From Nodosilinea sp. LEGE 07298 (GTDB lineage Bacteria; Cyanobacteriota; Cyanobacteriia; Phormidesmidales; Phormidesmidaceae), in the NCBI RefSeq assembly GCF_015207265.1, contig NZ_JADEXE010000014.1, positions 1-46,073 on the forward strand: a stretch of DNA of 46,073 bases, given 5' to 3'. Below the pieces are notes generated by a model that did no database searches, was not told the DNA's origin, and saw nothing but the letters and a program-made list of their open reading frames with translations. Position numbers and translations under genes: made by a program. Positions 25,537 to 34,118 of the stretch are shown here, one piece after another. How positions within the stretch are numbered: the stretch's first letter is position 1; each line of letters starts with the position of its first letter.

Positions 25537-27174
25537 CTAACCAAGGTCATAGATGGCTTTATCGCAATCTGCAACGTCTTGTTGTGAGCCCATATCTTGG
25601 TACAGCGCCTTTGCGGCTTCATAAGATTGGCGGGCGTCCCATTTCTTATCAACTCTGTCCAGGGTACTGCCAAGATTAAAAAGAGAATTGGCTTCACCGT
25701 GACGATCGCTGATTTCCCGCGCAATCGCTAACTGCTGCTGGTGATAATCAATAGCCTGCTGGTATTGACCCAGCGAATCGTACGCACAGCCTAAATTGCC
25801 CAGGGAATTGGCCTCGCCAAGGCGATCGCCGATCTCCCGCGCGATCGCTAAGGTCTGCTGGTGGTACTCAACGGCCTGGGGGTATTGCCCCAGAAAATAG
25901 TACGCAATGCCCAAGCCACCCAGGGAATTAGCCTCGCATTGGCGATCGCTGATCTCCCGCGCGATCGCTAAGGTCTGCTGAAGGTACTCAATAGCCTGGG
26001 GGTACTGGCCCAGCGAATAGTACGCAATGCCCAAGCCACCCAGGGAATTAGCCTTGCCTTGGCGATCGCCGATCTCCCGCGCGATCGCTAACTGCTGCTG
26101 ATAGTATTCAATGGCCTGGGGGTATTGGCCCAGCAAACGGTACGCATTGCCCAAATTGCCCAGGGAAGCGGCCTCGCCTTGGCGATCGCCGATCCCCCGC
26201 GCGATCGCTAAGGTCTGCTGGTGGTACTCAATGGCTTGGGGGTACTGCCCTAAAGCCTGGCAGGCAAGGCCCAGTCGGTTCAGTGCTTCTTCTTCACCTT
26301 GTCGATCGCCCAATTCCCGATACTTGCCCAAGGCCTGCTGATAATAGTCCACTGCCTGAAACGGTCGCCCGCACTCCCTGAGCGCATCTCCTAAATTGCG
26401 AAGCGATCGCGCCTCCCCGGCGGGGTCACTTTTGGCTTTAGCTAGGGTCAGCGCTTTTTCGTAGAGTTCTAGCGCTTGTTTGTAGTCGTACTGGCTTGCA
26501 TAGGCTTCACCCAGGTTGTTGTAGAGCGTGATCAGCAGCGGCGACTCTGGTGACGTCTGCTCTAGCTGGGTGATTTGCTGTTGCAGGTCGTCTGTCGCTA
26601 CCGGGCTTTGTTCCCGTTCTTCCGTCATTTCGCGGCTGGGCATTAGCACCATTTCACCCCGCTCCGGCATCCGCGCCTCGGCCACAAACTCAAACACGCC
26701 GCCGCGCCAGCTCCAAAAATCGGGGGCTTGCTGGGCCATGCGAGTCGCTACCGCATCCGGCAGCCACAGCACAATCGGAAAGGCAAAATTTCGCAGCGCC
26801 TCCCGCGTCCACTGCAACGAAAAGAAAAACTTCTCCTGCTCAGATTTTTCGTCGCTCAGGCGCACCCCCAGCAGCTCGCCCGCGTTCAGCACCGTTACCA
26901 CGGCTGGTTCCCTGTTTTGTAGGGCGGGGGTTTGGGCCACCAAGACTTCTAGGGTGGCGCGCAGGCTGGGGCGCTTGGGGTCGAGGCGGGCGCGCAGGGG
27001 GGCAATGCCCTGGGCTTTTAGGTAGGCTTCATAGGCGGTGATTAGCTGGTCTTGCAGGTTGCGATCATCCGTAATGGCCACCAGCAAATCGAGCTGCTGG
27101 CTGTTGAGGGTCAGCGTCAGCAGCAGCTTGCGGTACTCGCGATCGTTTAGAGGTGATAGGTCGGCGGGGGGCAT
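25537..27174 (-). CDS. TPR protein with an unassigned N-terminal domain, partner of the AAA ATPase
   Basis: 545-aa cytoplasmic protein. Residues 1-195 form a domain that I know only as a recurrent N-terminal module of bacterial TPR proteins (LLLTLTLNSQQLDLLVAITDD, VVTVLNAGELLGV, REALRNFAFPIVLWLPDAV, APDFWSWRGGVFEF). It has no Walker A motif. From about residue 205 a TPR array begins, with five near-identical 40-residue units of the type LAIAREIGDRQGEANSLGNL, encoded by 120-bp DNA repeats. It lies 68 bp downstream of the ATPase gene on the same strand, and the gap holds a 33-bp palindrome. The pair suggests ATPase-regulated sensing through the TPRs, possibly a conflict system; this is inference. 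Confidence 0.82.
   Translation of the reverse strand: MPPADLSPLNDREYRKLLLTLTLNSQQLDLLVAITDDRNLQDQLITAYEAYLKAQGIAPLRARLDPKRPSLRATLEVLVAQTPALQNREPAVVTVLNAGELLGVRLSDEKSEQEKFFFSLQWTREALRNFAFPIVLWLPDAVATRMAQQAPDFWSWRGGVFEFVAEARMPERGEMVLMPSREMTEEREQSPVATDDLQQQITQLEQTSPESPLLITLYNNLGEAYASQYDYKQALELYEKALTLAKAKSDPAGEARSLRNLGDALRECGRPFQAVDYYQQALGKYRELGDRQGEEEALNRLGLACQALGQYPQAIEYHQQTLAIARGIGDRQGEAASLGNLGNAYRLLGQYPQAIEYYQQQLAIAREIGDRQGKANSLGGLGIAYYSLGQYPQAIEYLQQTLAIAREISDRQCEANSLGGLGIAYYFLGQYPQAVEYHQQTLAIAREIGDRLGEANSLGNLGCAYDSLGQYQQAIDYHQQQLAIAREISDRHGEANSLFNLGSTLDRVDKKWDARQSYEAAKALYQDMGSQQDVADCDKAIYDLG
25681..26280. repeat. five 120-bp direct repeats within the TPR gene
   Basis: Units at 25681, 25801, 25921, 26041 and 26161 have an exact 120-bp period; the middle three or four are close to identical and the outer ones diverged. 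Most units carry two HIP1 octamers (for example at 25822-25829 and 25841-25848, then 25942-25949 and 25961-25968). The near identity points to recent amplification or gene conversion, and copy number may vary between strains. Confidence 0.9.
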
Positions 27175-27196
27175 GAAGGTCTGCCGGTGGGAGAGC

Positions 27197-27229
27197 AGAT
27201 CCCAGGGTTCTTAAAGAACCTTGGGATCT
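27197..27229. promoter_or_regulatory. intercistronic palindrome between ATPase and TPR genes
   Basis: Arms of 16 bases, AGATCCCAGGGTTCTT (27197-27212) and its complement at 27214-27229, match at all but one position. They fill half of the 68-bp gap. No T-run follows on the minus strand, so it is not an ordinary terminator. It could stabilise or separate the two messages or bind a dimeric regulator. Confidence 0.55.
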
Positions 27230-27242
27230 TAGTCTGAGGGAA

Positions 27243-28523
27243 TCAGATCAAGTTCTTGCGTTTCAATAAGTCGATCACCAGGGGGTGCAAGTCGTACCAG
27301 AGATCATCGTTCTCATATTCCAGCACATATAACCCATGAAGGAGTTCTAAAAACTTAGGATCGCCCGCATCGGGTGGCGTAAACGACTGATAGGTTTGCC
27401 GCAGCAGGTCGTAGAGGTTGTTGCCTAGAGGGCGAGCATACTGCTTGCGGAGTTCTCTCACGGCTGCCGCCAAAATCTCACCGTTAATTTTGACGTTGAG
27501 ATTTTCGGGTTCTAGCTCAAATCGCAACATACATTCGCGGCAGCATTCTTGTCCTAGGCGTACCAATTCTCTTAACACGCCGCCACTGAGCAGTACCATT
27601 TGCCGCAGCACATCAGGTTCGATCAAATCAGGATCAATGCGCCTTTTGAGAATGCTTTCTAGCCGAGCCACATTAGCTTCTATGGGTTGGGCGTCGGGCT
27701 GGTGAGAAGCCTCGCGAGTAAAAAACTTGGTTACCGAGAGCAGCAAAATGGAGCTTTGGGTTTCTAGAATTTCGACTAATTCTGGCTCTCGCACTACCGC
27801 AATGGGAATGGTAAACAGAATACGAATTCGGGGAGAAAAAAGCGCGTTGATGTTGTCGCGAAAGATAGGTTCTACGACACCTAGATCAAGCTTGTCTAGG
27901 TCGTCGATGATAACCAGCACTTCTTTGCCCGTGGCGATCTGAATGGCAGTGGCAATTTGGTCAATATGCTCGGCTAAGTCAGATACCCGGCGCTCGTAGG
28001 TTTCTTTGATCTCTTCGCGAAACGAGTCTTCTTTTTGCAGCTTGGCCGTAAACAGCTTGAAGAAATCGCCTCCTAGCCCCATTTCTTGCTTAAGCTGGTC
28101 GGTGTAGGTGACCGACTTGGTCTGAGTAAACCAGCTCTTGAGATTTTCCTGAATGTTGGCGGGAATGGGTACTTCGTTTTTAATCGCCCGTCGCAACAGC
28201 CGCAGCGCGATCGCATAGAGAATGTTGATGTGGTTCACGTCCGACATCTCAACCATATTGGCGATGGAGAAAAATTCCACAAACAGTCCCCGCTTGCGCA
28301 CCTCCAGGGCCAGTTCGTTGAGCAGGGTGGTTTTGCCGCAGCCCCGGTGGCCGGTAAAGATCAGCTTGCCGTTGGCTTCGCTGGCGACGATGGCGCTGCG
28401 CAGTCGGGCCAGGGTTTCTGGGCTGTGGGTAATGCGAAACCGCTCGATATCCTCGGACTTCAGCAGTGGAAACAGATTCAGTTTGCGGTAGGTGTCGATA
28501 TACCGCTGATAGAGGTCGTTCAC
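27243..28523 (-). CDS. AAA/STAND-like P-loop ATPase
   Basis: 426-aa ATPase with Walker A GHRGCGKTT (58-66) and Walker B VLVIIDDLDKL (202-212). A sensor-like segment FSPRIRILFTIPIAVV follows, then a helical region with SGGVLRELVRLGQECCREC. The C-terminus looks like a winged-helix lid (KFLELLHGLYVLEYENDDLWYDLHPLVIDLLKR). The overall plan is like ORC/Cdc6-type or KAP-like regulatory ATPases. The start is GTG 28523. It sits between an acyltransferase gene (29 bp upstream) and the TPR gene (68 bp downstream), all on one strand. Partnership with the TPR protein is inferred from position. Target and trigger are unknown. Confidence 0.82.
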   Translation of the reverse strand: MNDLYQRYIDTYRKLNLFPLLKSEDIERFRITHSPETLARLRSAIVASEANGKLIFTGHRGCGKTTLLNELALEVRKRGLFVEFFSIANMVEMSDVNHINILYAIALRLLRRAIKNEVPIPANIQENLKSWFTQTKSVTYTDQLKQEMGLGGDFFKLFTAKLQKEDSFREEIKETYERRVSDLAEHIDQIATAIQIATGKEVLVIIDDLDKLDLGVVEPIFRDNINALFSPRIRILFTIPIAVVREPELVEILETQSSILLLSVTKFFTREASHQPDAQPIEANVARLESILKRRIDPDLIEPDVLRQMVLLSGGVLRELVRLGQECCRECMLRFELEPENLNVKINGEILAAAVRELRKQYARPLGNNLYDLLRQTYQSFTPPDAGDPKFLELLHGLYVLEYENDDLWYDLHPLVIDLLKRKNLI

Positions 28524-28552
28524 CGCGCCAGCCTCGTAGAGAACCTAGCTCA

Positions 28553-29962
28553 TCATACCGAAGACGCAGGCGGAATCATGGCCTCTAGCGCGGTTTGTAG
28601 GTCGGCCGTGAGCTGGGCGACAGCCTGCTTGCGGTTGGCTTTGTAGGCGGGCCAGCGATCGCTGACCGAGATCGGCTCCCCGACCGTTAGCACCGCTCGC
28701 TGGGGTCCTAACTTGGGCCTGGGGAAGGGGTTTTTGCCCTGAATTAAGCACACCGTATCGCGCAAAATCATGACCGTTTCGGCAAAGCGCTCGGCGGAGG
28801 GGCGCTGCTTAACGTACTGCCCGGTGACGGCGACAAAGCTTTCCACCAGGCGCATGTGCCACATCCGTAGGCAGGCTTCCTCGGCCTCGCGATCGGCCAG
28901 ACCTCGCTCTACCGGCGACAGTGACCGATCGCCCCCAACATCCTGGCGGAAGATGCGCTCCCACCCCGCCTGTTCGATGCGGCGACAGCGATCGATGGTG
29001 CTGCCCTTGGCGGGGAGCTTAAAGTACGTTTCGGCGACCTGTAGAGCGGCATTCATTAGGGCTTCGAGGCGATCGCCTAGGGCATTGGTCGGCAACACCA
29101 CATCGGGACTGGGGTTAGGCTGAGCCAGGGCAGTACCGTAGATACGGTTGTAGTAGCCCTCCATTAGCGTCAGCAGGTGTTCGCCCAGGGTATAAAGCCG
29201 CTGGTAGCGGTGCTTCATTGCGTCGTCGCCAGTGTCCCCCAGCGCATAGGCGGTGGTAGGTGTAGCTAACCCGTTTTCCTGCTCCAGGCGATCGAGCCAG
29301 CGATCGAGTTCTTTCCAGGGCGGGGTGATATAGCAGTAGGCAATACCCAGAGGCGCGATCGCTACCCGTTCGGTCCTGTCCTGGTTGTGCATATCTTCTA
29401 CACACCAAAACCCCATCTGGGCCACCCCTGGCTCCAGGGGGCTAACAATTTCGGTGTGCCCATTATTACCGCCCTCAGGTGCGGCAGCGAGGGGAAATTG
29501 ACCGTTGGCCAACAGGTTGCGGGCCGACCTCAGCCCCTGGCGATCGACCTTACCCCGCTGAATGGGTGTGCCTCCCAGACGGCTGTAGATCCATCCGACC
29601 CAGTCGCCTGCCCAGAGGGGAATGCCGCGATCGTAGATGAAGTGGCTGTGAACCGGGCGCTTTAAATCAATCCCTAGCTGGCTGGCTCGCTGGGGCACTG
29701 CATACCACAGCAAATGGGCCAAACAATAGGAATCGAGCGGGCTGGGATGGCGGAAGGCCAGTAAAAACCGAGTTTCCTGGGCATTGAATGCTTGCAGCAG
29801 ATGCACTAGCCCATCGGCATTGACGACATCGACCTGCTGAATCTGCTCGCGCCAGCGTCTCCAGTAGGGCAGCCCCAGACGTACCAGAGCCAACACTCGC
29901 AAATTTAGCGCGGGGGGAATGAAGTCCAGGGGTGGCTGGGCTTGGGTGGAGGGGTTGACCAC
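28553..29962 (-). CDS. 1-acyl-sn-glycerol-3-phosphate acyltransferase (PlsC-like)
   Basis: 469-aa glycerolipid acyltransferase, expected to esterify a lysophospholipid at the membrane. The catalytic H-x4-D motif is FRHPSPLDSY (His72, Asp77). The substrate-binding motif is AAAPEGGNNGHTE, and a third block GGTPIQRGKVDRQGL lies between them. At 469 aa it is roughly twice the size of a minimal PlsC; the second half is a helical extension of unknown role. The start is GTG 29962, overlapped by an out-of-frame ATG. The ATPase gene begins 29 bp after its stop, so one transcript could cover acyltransferase, ATPase and TPR genes. Confidence 0.85.
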   Translation of the reverse strand: MVNPSTQAQPPLDFIPPALNLRVLALVRLGLPYWRRWREQIQQVDVVNADGLVHLLQAFNAQETRFLLAFRHPSPLDSYCLAHLLWYAVPQRASQLGIDLKRPVHSHFIYDRGIPLWAGDWVGWIYSRLGGTPIQRGKVDRQGLRSARNLLANGQFPLAAAPEGGNNGHTEIVSPLEPGVAQMGFWCVEDMHNQDRTERVAIAPLGIAYCYITPPWKELDRWLDRLEQENGLATPTTAYALGDTGDDAMKHRYQRLYTLGEHLLTLMEGYYNRIYGTALAQPNPSPDVVLPTNALGDRLEALMNAALQVAETYFKLPAKGSTIDRCRRIEQAGWERIFRQDVGGDRSLSPVERGLADREAEEACLRMWHMRLVESFVAVTGQYVKQRPSAERFAETVMILRDTVCLIQGKNPFPRPKLGPQRAVLTVGEPISVSDRWPAYKANRKQAVAQLTADLQTALEAMIPPASSV

Positions 29963-29966
29963 GGGT

Positions 29967-30191
29967 TCATTCCAGGGGCAAGAACACCCCGATGATATAG
30001 CAGAGTAGCCCTAAACTCCTTAGCTTCTGGCGGGTGATTAAAGCTCCTCCGTAAATTTGCGGATAAATCATAAAGCTTTTATAAGCAACCTTACCCCCAG
30101 GATTGTGCAACCTGGGCAAACCCAGTTTAATGGCAGGAGCCAAACCCGACCGGGCCAGGCGCTTGAGAAAATCGTCGCGTGTTACGTACAC
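29967..30191 (-). CDS. possible small protein, 74 aa
   Basis: An open frame starting at GTG 30191, with TTAGGGA just upstream, encodes MYVTRDDFLKRLARSGLAPA and ends in a hydrophobic stretch (LGLLCYIIGVFLP). The first half is plausible protein sequence; the second is lower in quality and could be an accidental read-through. It ends 4 bases before the acyltransferase start on the same strand. It may be a decayed gene start or a leader. Not recognised. Confidence 0.3.
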   Translation of the reverse strand: MYVTRDDFLKRLARSGLAPAIKLGLPRLHNPGGKVAYKSFMIYPQIYGGALITRQKLRSLGLLCYIIGVFLPLE

Positions 30192-30361
30192 ATTCCCTAA
30201 GGAGTTTCTATAACGCCCTGGGCCAAGTGCCTAGAGCGCAGGTGCATAGACCAGGTACAGCATCCATTACGACCACCACAGAGAATGGGCTAAGGCCCAA
30301 GCTGCTGGGCTGGGTGAGTACCTTTTCTAGAGACGTAGTTAGTGGTAGATGACGGTTCGCT

Positions 30362-30925
30362 ATGGTTTCCTCACAGTTTTTTTCTGCTAACGCAGGGCAG
30401 CAGTCCCCTGGTATCGCCCCTATCAACCCTGGTAGTAGCAACCCAGCGGCTTCTCCTCCCTGGATTTTAGACACCCTCTTTCGCAACCTGAGCTATGACT
30501 TAGAGCAGGTTGCCGATGTCATCGACCCCATTCTGACGGCCCAAAACCACTGCTACCGCACTGACTGGTACGTTCAGGGTATTGTGGCCGAAGAACGCGC
30601 CTTTCTAAGCACCAATATCAATTCCGATCGCGCTATTCAGGTCACCCTCTGTGGTACCCGCTGGCTATTGGGCCAGGGCAGTCGCTGCACGGTGGCCATG
30701 CCCCAGCCTGGTATTGCCGACTGCCATGCGGCTCTCAATTTTGACCCGCTGCAGGGCTTCTTTATTACCGATCTGGGTACCAGCGGCGGCACCTGGGTGA
30801 ATGGTCGTCGACTGACTCCGACCCAGCGCCATTACCTGCAAGATGGCGATCTGGTTAAGCTAGGTAGCCTGCGGTTTGAGTTTTTGCAGCAGTGCTGCGA
30901 CCAGCCTGTATGGCATGACGACTAG
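30362..30925 (+). CDS. FHA domain protein
   Basis: 187-aa protein whose second half (about residues 95-175) is a forkhead-associated domain that binds phosphothreonine peptides. The core pattern is present as RWLLGQGSRCTV, IADCHAALNF (Ser replaced by Asp-Cys-His), then FFITDLGTSGGTWVNGRRL and LQDGDLVKLGSLRFEF. The N-terminal 90 residues are Pro/Ser-rich, then helical (LFRNLSYDLEQVADVIDPIL). It should act as a reader of Ser/Thr kinase signals; no kinase lies beside it. It converges on dprA, with overlapping stop codons (30922-30925). Confidence 0.88.
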   Translation: MVSSQFFSANAGQQSPGIAPINPGSSNPAASPPWILDTLFRNLSYDLEQVADVIDPILTAQNHCYRTDWYVQGIVAEERAFLSTNINSDRAIQVTLCGTRWLLGQGSRCTVAMPQPGIADCHAALNFDPLQGFFITDLGTSGGTWVNGRRLTPTQRHYLQDGDLVKLGSLRFEFLQQCCDQPVWHDD

Positions 30926-32061
30926 CCGCGCTGGTAGCGCATTCCCGGCAGCTGCGTTACCAGACCCAGGAGTTCTAGCTGTACCAGGGTAGCCAGTACC
31001 TCGCCCGTAGGCTGAGCGACTTTTTGTACCAACTGATCGAGAGTCGTGGGTTCGGCGGTGATGGCTGCCAGCACCTGAGCCATCGCTGGTGACAACGATG
31101 GCTCAGGTGTGCTACGGGTTGTGCGATCGCGCCCGTCGTCTGCATCATTTGGGCTGAGCGCGGCTGGGTTAAGCTGCGGCAGGTCACCCAGGGCTGTAAT
31201 TAGCGTCGTATCGCTCAAGATCATCTGGGCACCCTGGTTAATCAGCTCCAGGCAGCCGTAGCTGTTGAGGTTGTCGAGCGACCCAGGCAGCGCAAATACG
31301 TCGCGGCCATAGTCATTCGCGAGCTGCGCCGTAATCAACGCCCCCGACCGGGCTGGCGCTTCGGTGACGACCACCGCTCGGCTAAGCCCGGCAATAATGC
31401 GGTTGCGGCGAGGAAAATGCGATCGCTCAGGGGGGGTGCCGTTGGGGTGCTCACTGAGCAACAGTCCGTGGCGGGCAATGCGATCGTGCAGATCATGATT
31501 AATCGAGGGATATACCTGGTCAACCCCCGTCCCCAACACTGCGATAGTGAGCCCATTGCCGTCTAGAGTCTGCTGGTGAGCATAGCGATCGACCCCCTTC
31601 GCCAACCCCGAGACCACAATGACATTGTGGGTCACCAGCTGCTGGATCAGGCGACGAGTCCACCGCTGACCGTAGTCGGATGGGTTGCGCGTGCCCACGA
31701 CTCCTACCGAGGGCATGAGTTGCAGGGCACTGGCTAACTCCAGCCGACCTCGATAGAAGAGGATTGGCGGCGGGTCGACAATTTCGTAGAGCAGCGTTGG
31801 GTACTCAGCATCAGCGGGGGTCCAAAAATTAGCGTGCTGCTGCTCATAGCTCGCCAGCAACTCTACAGGCGAGACTGTCTGGCGGTACTCCAGCAGGCTG
31901 GTTCCTAGCCCCAGGCCAATACCTTCGACTTCCAGCAGCTCGGCCCCGCTGGCGCGCCAGGCAGTGGCCATGGTGCCAAAATGGCTGCATAGACGTTTCA
32001 ACAAAATCGGACCCAGGCCCTTAGCCTGGGCCCAGGCCAGCCAATACGCTCGTTCTGCCAT
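30922..32061 (-). CDS. dprA: DNA processing protein DprA
   Basis: 379-aa protein that loads RecA onto single-stranded DNA taken up during natural transformation. An N-terminal helix-hairpin-helix/SAM-like part (ERAYWLAWAQAKGLGPILLKRL) precedes the Rossmann-like DprA core with VGVVGTRNPSDYG, VSGLAKGVDRYAHQ and AVLGTGVDQVYP. The core continues with HFPRRNRIIAGLS and APARSGALITAQLANDYGRDVFALPG, and a C-terminal winged-helix domain follows (TLDQLVQKVAQPTGEVLATLVQLELLGLV). All expected blocks are intact, which is consistent with competence for transformation. No other com or pil gene is in the window. Confidence 0.96.
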   Translation of the reverse strand: MAERAYWLAWAQAKGLGPILLKRLCSHFGTMATAWRASGAELLEVEGIGLGLGTSLLEYRQTVSPVELLASYEQQHANFWTPADAEYPTLLYEIVDPPPILFYRGRLELASALQLMPSVGVVGTRNPSDYGQRWTRRLIQQLVTHNVIVVSGLAKGVDRYAHQQTLDGNGLTIAVLGTGVDQVYPSINHDLHDRIARHGLLLSEHPNGTPPERSHFPRRNRIIAGLSRAVVVTEAPARSGALITAQLANDYGRDVFALPGSLDNLNSYGCLELINQGAQMILSDTTLITALGDLPQLNPAALSPNDADDGRDRTTRSTPEPSLSPAMAQVLAAITAEPTTLDQLVQKVAQPTGEVLATLVQLELLGLVTQLPGMRYQRG

Positions 32062-32117
32062 GCCGGGCGGTGAAGAATTGCTACGGCTCAGTATGCCCGT
32101 CCACCGCCTGAGTGCTG

Positions 32118-32396
32118 CTATCGACGCGCCCGAGGTACACGCTGGCTGCGGCCGCGCCTAAAAAAGTTGCCCAGGGGTAACCGCTTGGGGTTGAGCTGGC
32201 GCAAAGAAACCGGCAATTCTAGGGTGGTGGTGGGTTCGCCGCCTGGGGTGATCCACCAAGCCTGAATGGTACCCCCCGCAAACCCAGCGATGGCTCCAAG
32301 TAAAATACTCGGCACCACCTCGTAACCTAGCAGCAAAAACAAAAATAAAAAGGCCAGCCAAATTTTCAACGCTGGTGGAATGATCTTATCGGCCAC
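32118..32396 (-). CDS. small membrane protein, hypothetical
   Basis: 92-aa protein with two hydrophobic segments (IWLAFLFLFLLLGYEVVPSI and LLGAIAGFAGGTIQAWWI) followed by a basic tail (RLPLGNFFRRGRSQRVPRARR). The start is GTG 32396, with GAGGA 7 bases upstream. It lies 63 bp downstream of the kinase-fusion gene and 56 bp upstream of dprA on the same strand, so all three may be one transcript. Family not recognised. Confidence 0.7.
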   Translation of the reverse strand: MADKIIPPALKIWLAFLFLFLLLGYEVVPSILLGAIAGFAGGTIQAWWITPGGEPTTTLELPVSLRQLNPKRLPLGNFFRRGRSQRVPRARR

Positions 32397-32459
32397 CGAT
32401 TTGTCCTCTCTGAAGCGCTAGTGAGGCAAGGCAGATCGCCTATGCCCCTACTATAGCGA

Positions 32460-33989
32460 CTAAATTATAGTGGCTAACTGCTGAGGCACAGCCTGGGTAG
32501 TGTCGATCGCCTGCACCAGCGGCTGCTCGCTCTCAGTAAAGGGCTCCATGTGCTGGCGCTGAAGCACGGCCACGGTGGCATCGGCAATGTCGCCTGCGCG
32601 ATCGCGTACCCGCTGTTCCAGCACCGCTGCCGGAGCCGTGCAGTGCAGAATGGCCAAGGGTAATGCTGCTGCTTGGACCCGCTCGATTGCGTCCTGTCGC
32701 AGGCTAGCGCGATCGTACTTAGCATCGAGAATCACCGGATACCCCGCTTGGGCCAGGGCAATACCCAAAATAAGGAGGCGATCGTAGGTTTTCTCGCTCA
32801 TGGCGGGCGTGTAGAGGCTATCGTCGCCCCGCTGGTCTAAGGGCACGCCCGCCATGTGTTTACGCACCGCATCGCTGCGCAGGTGAAGGGCATTGATTTG
32901 ACTGGCCAACAGCTGGGCGGTAGTTGACTTACCCGATCCTGATAGACCCGCCATGAGATATATCCGGCCGTTCCGGGGCTGACACACTGACCAGGCCAGG
33001 CGGTAGTAGCCTGCCGCCGTCTCAGAGGCCTGACGTTTGGTATCCTCATCCACCGATGGATCGCCCAGCAAAAACGAGGTTACCTTGGCCCGCACGTAGG
33101 CCTGGCGGCTAATGTACAGGGGCAAAAGCTGCACCCCTTCCCAGTCGCCCGTGCGCTCCACGTAGTGATTTAGAAACACGGTGGCCAAACCAGCGCAGTC
33201 CTTAGAGAGCAAATCCATCACCACAAAGCCCACGTCGTACATTACATCGACGTAGCGAAAGGGCTCATTGAACTCAATGCAGTCGAACAAGTAGATCTGA
33301 TCGCGCCAGCGGCACAGATTATTGAGGTGTAGATCGCCGTGGCAGGCGCGAATCCAGTTTTGGGCTACCCGTCGCTCAAACAAATCCTGGTGGGCCGCAA
33401 AGAAACTATCCGTGTAGGCTTTAGTTTCATCGAACTGGATCTGGGTCTGGGGACCACCGATAAAGCCTTCGGTTTGAGCATAGTTTTCGTCAAAGGCCTG
33501 GCGAATTTGCTCTACCGCGCCAAAGCTACGAATGTGGTCGCTGGTTTCGGCCCCCAGGTGAAAGTCGGCCACCGCCACCGCTAGCTCCTTGATCAGGGCT
33601 TCGGTGAGCTCGCCGCGATCGTACAAGGCACTGAGCAGCGTGTCTTGGGGAAACTGCACCATCTTGACGGCGTACTCCACAATCGTGCCGCTGCCAATCT
33701 GATAAGTATCGTCAGTCTGCCCCAGGGGTACTACCTCCAGGTACAGCGCTCCGGCCCCTCGCTGGTTCAGCCGCAGTTCTTCGTGGCAAAAGTGGTGCCG
33801 CTTTTCCAGGGTAGAGTAGTCTAAAAAGCCAAAGTTCATCGGCTTTTTCACCTTGTAGGCGTAGTCGCCGGTCAGCAGCACGTAAGATACGTGGGTTTGC
33901 AGCAGGCGAATTGGCTCAGCTACCGGGTGGGGATAAAACTCCGGTTGACACATCTGCTGAATGAGACCAGGAAGCGCGGAAGCGGCCAT
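32460..33989 (-). CDS. bifunctional APH-like kinase / P-loop ATPase fusion
   Basis: 509-aa two-domain protein. Residues 1-330 are an aminoglycoside-phosphotransferase-like kinase fold, with YAYKVKKPMNFGFLDYSTLEKR as the nucleotide loop/lysine region, the Brenner-type motif CHGDLHLNNL and the metal site FDCIEFN. Residues 335-509 are a small P-loop kinase domain (AAA_33/zeta-toxin-like) with Walker A GLSGSGKST and a second Arg/Asp-rich half (ILDAKYDRASLRQDAIERV). Such fusions occur across bacteria with unknown substrates; the APH label does not imply drug resistance. Start is ATG 33989. Confidence 0.85.
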   Translation of the reverse strand: MAASALPGLIQQMCQPEFYPHPVAEPIRLLQTHVSYVLLTGDYAYKVKKPMNFGFLDYSTLEKRHHFCHEELRLNQRGAGALYLEVVPLGQTDDTYQIGSGTIVEYAVKMVQFPQDTLLSALYDRGELTEALIKELAVAVADFHLGAETSDHIRSFGAVEQIRQAFDENYAQTEGFIGGPQTQIQFDETKAYTDSFFAAHQDLFERRVAQNWIRACHGDLHLNNLCRWRDQIYLFDCIEFNEPFRYVDVMYDVGFVVMDLLSKDCAGLATVFLNHYVERTGDWEGVQLLPLYISRQAYVRAKVTSFLLGDPSVDEDTKRQASETAAGYYRLAWSVCQPRNGRIYLMAGLSGSGKSTTAQLLASQINALHLRSDAVRKHMAGVPLDQRGDDSLYTPAMSEKTYDRLLILGIALAQAGYPVILDAKYDRASLRQDAIERVQAAALPLAILHCTAPAAVLEQRVRDRAGDIADATVAVLQRQHMEPFTESEQPLVQAIDTTQAVPQQLATII

Positions 33990-34118
33990 TATCTACCTGC
34001 CAAAAACTGCTTAACACTATAAAGGGCCAGGAATACCATTCCCAGCCCCTACGCTTATACCTGTACCGTTACCAATACAACCTTACTCCCTTCAGGATGA
34101 CGCGTCCTGAAGCGATGA

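Noticed and set aside
32460-33989. Aminoglycoside resistance gene
   Set aside because: The APH-like fold is fused to a P-loop domain and lacks signs of mobility. This family is chromosomal and of unknown substrate, so resistance is not a supported call.
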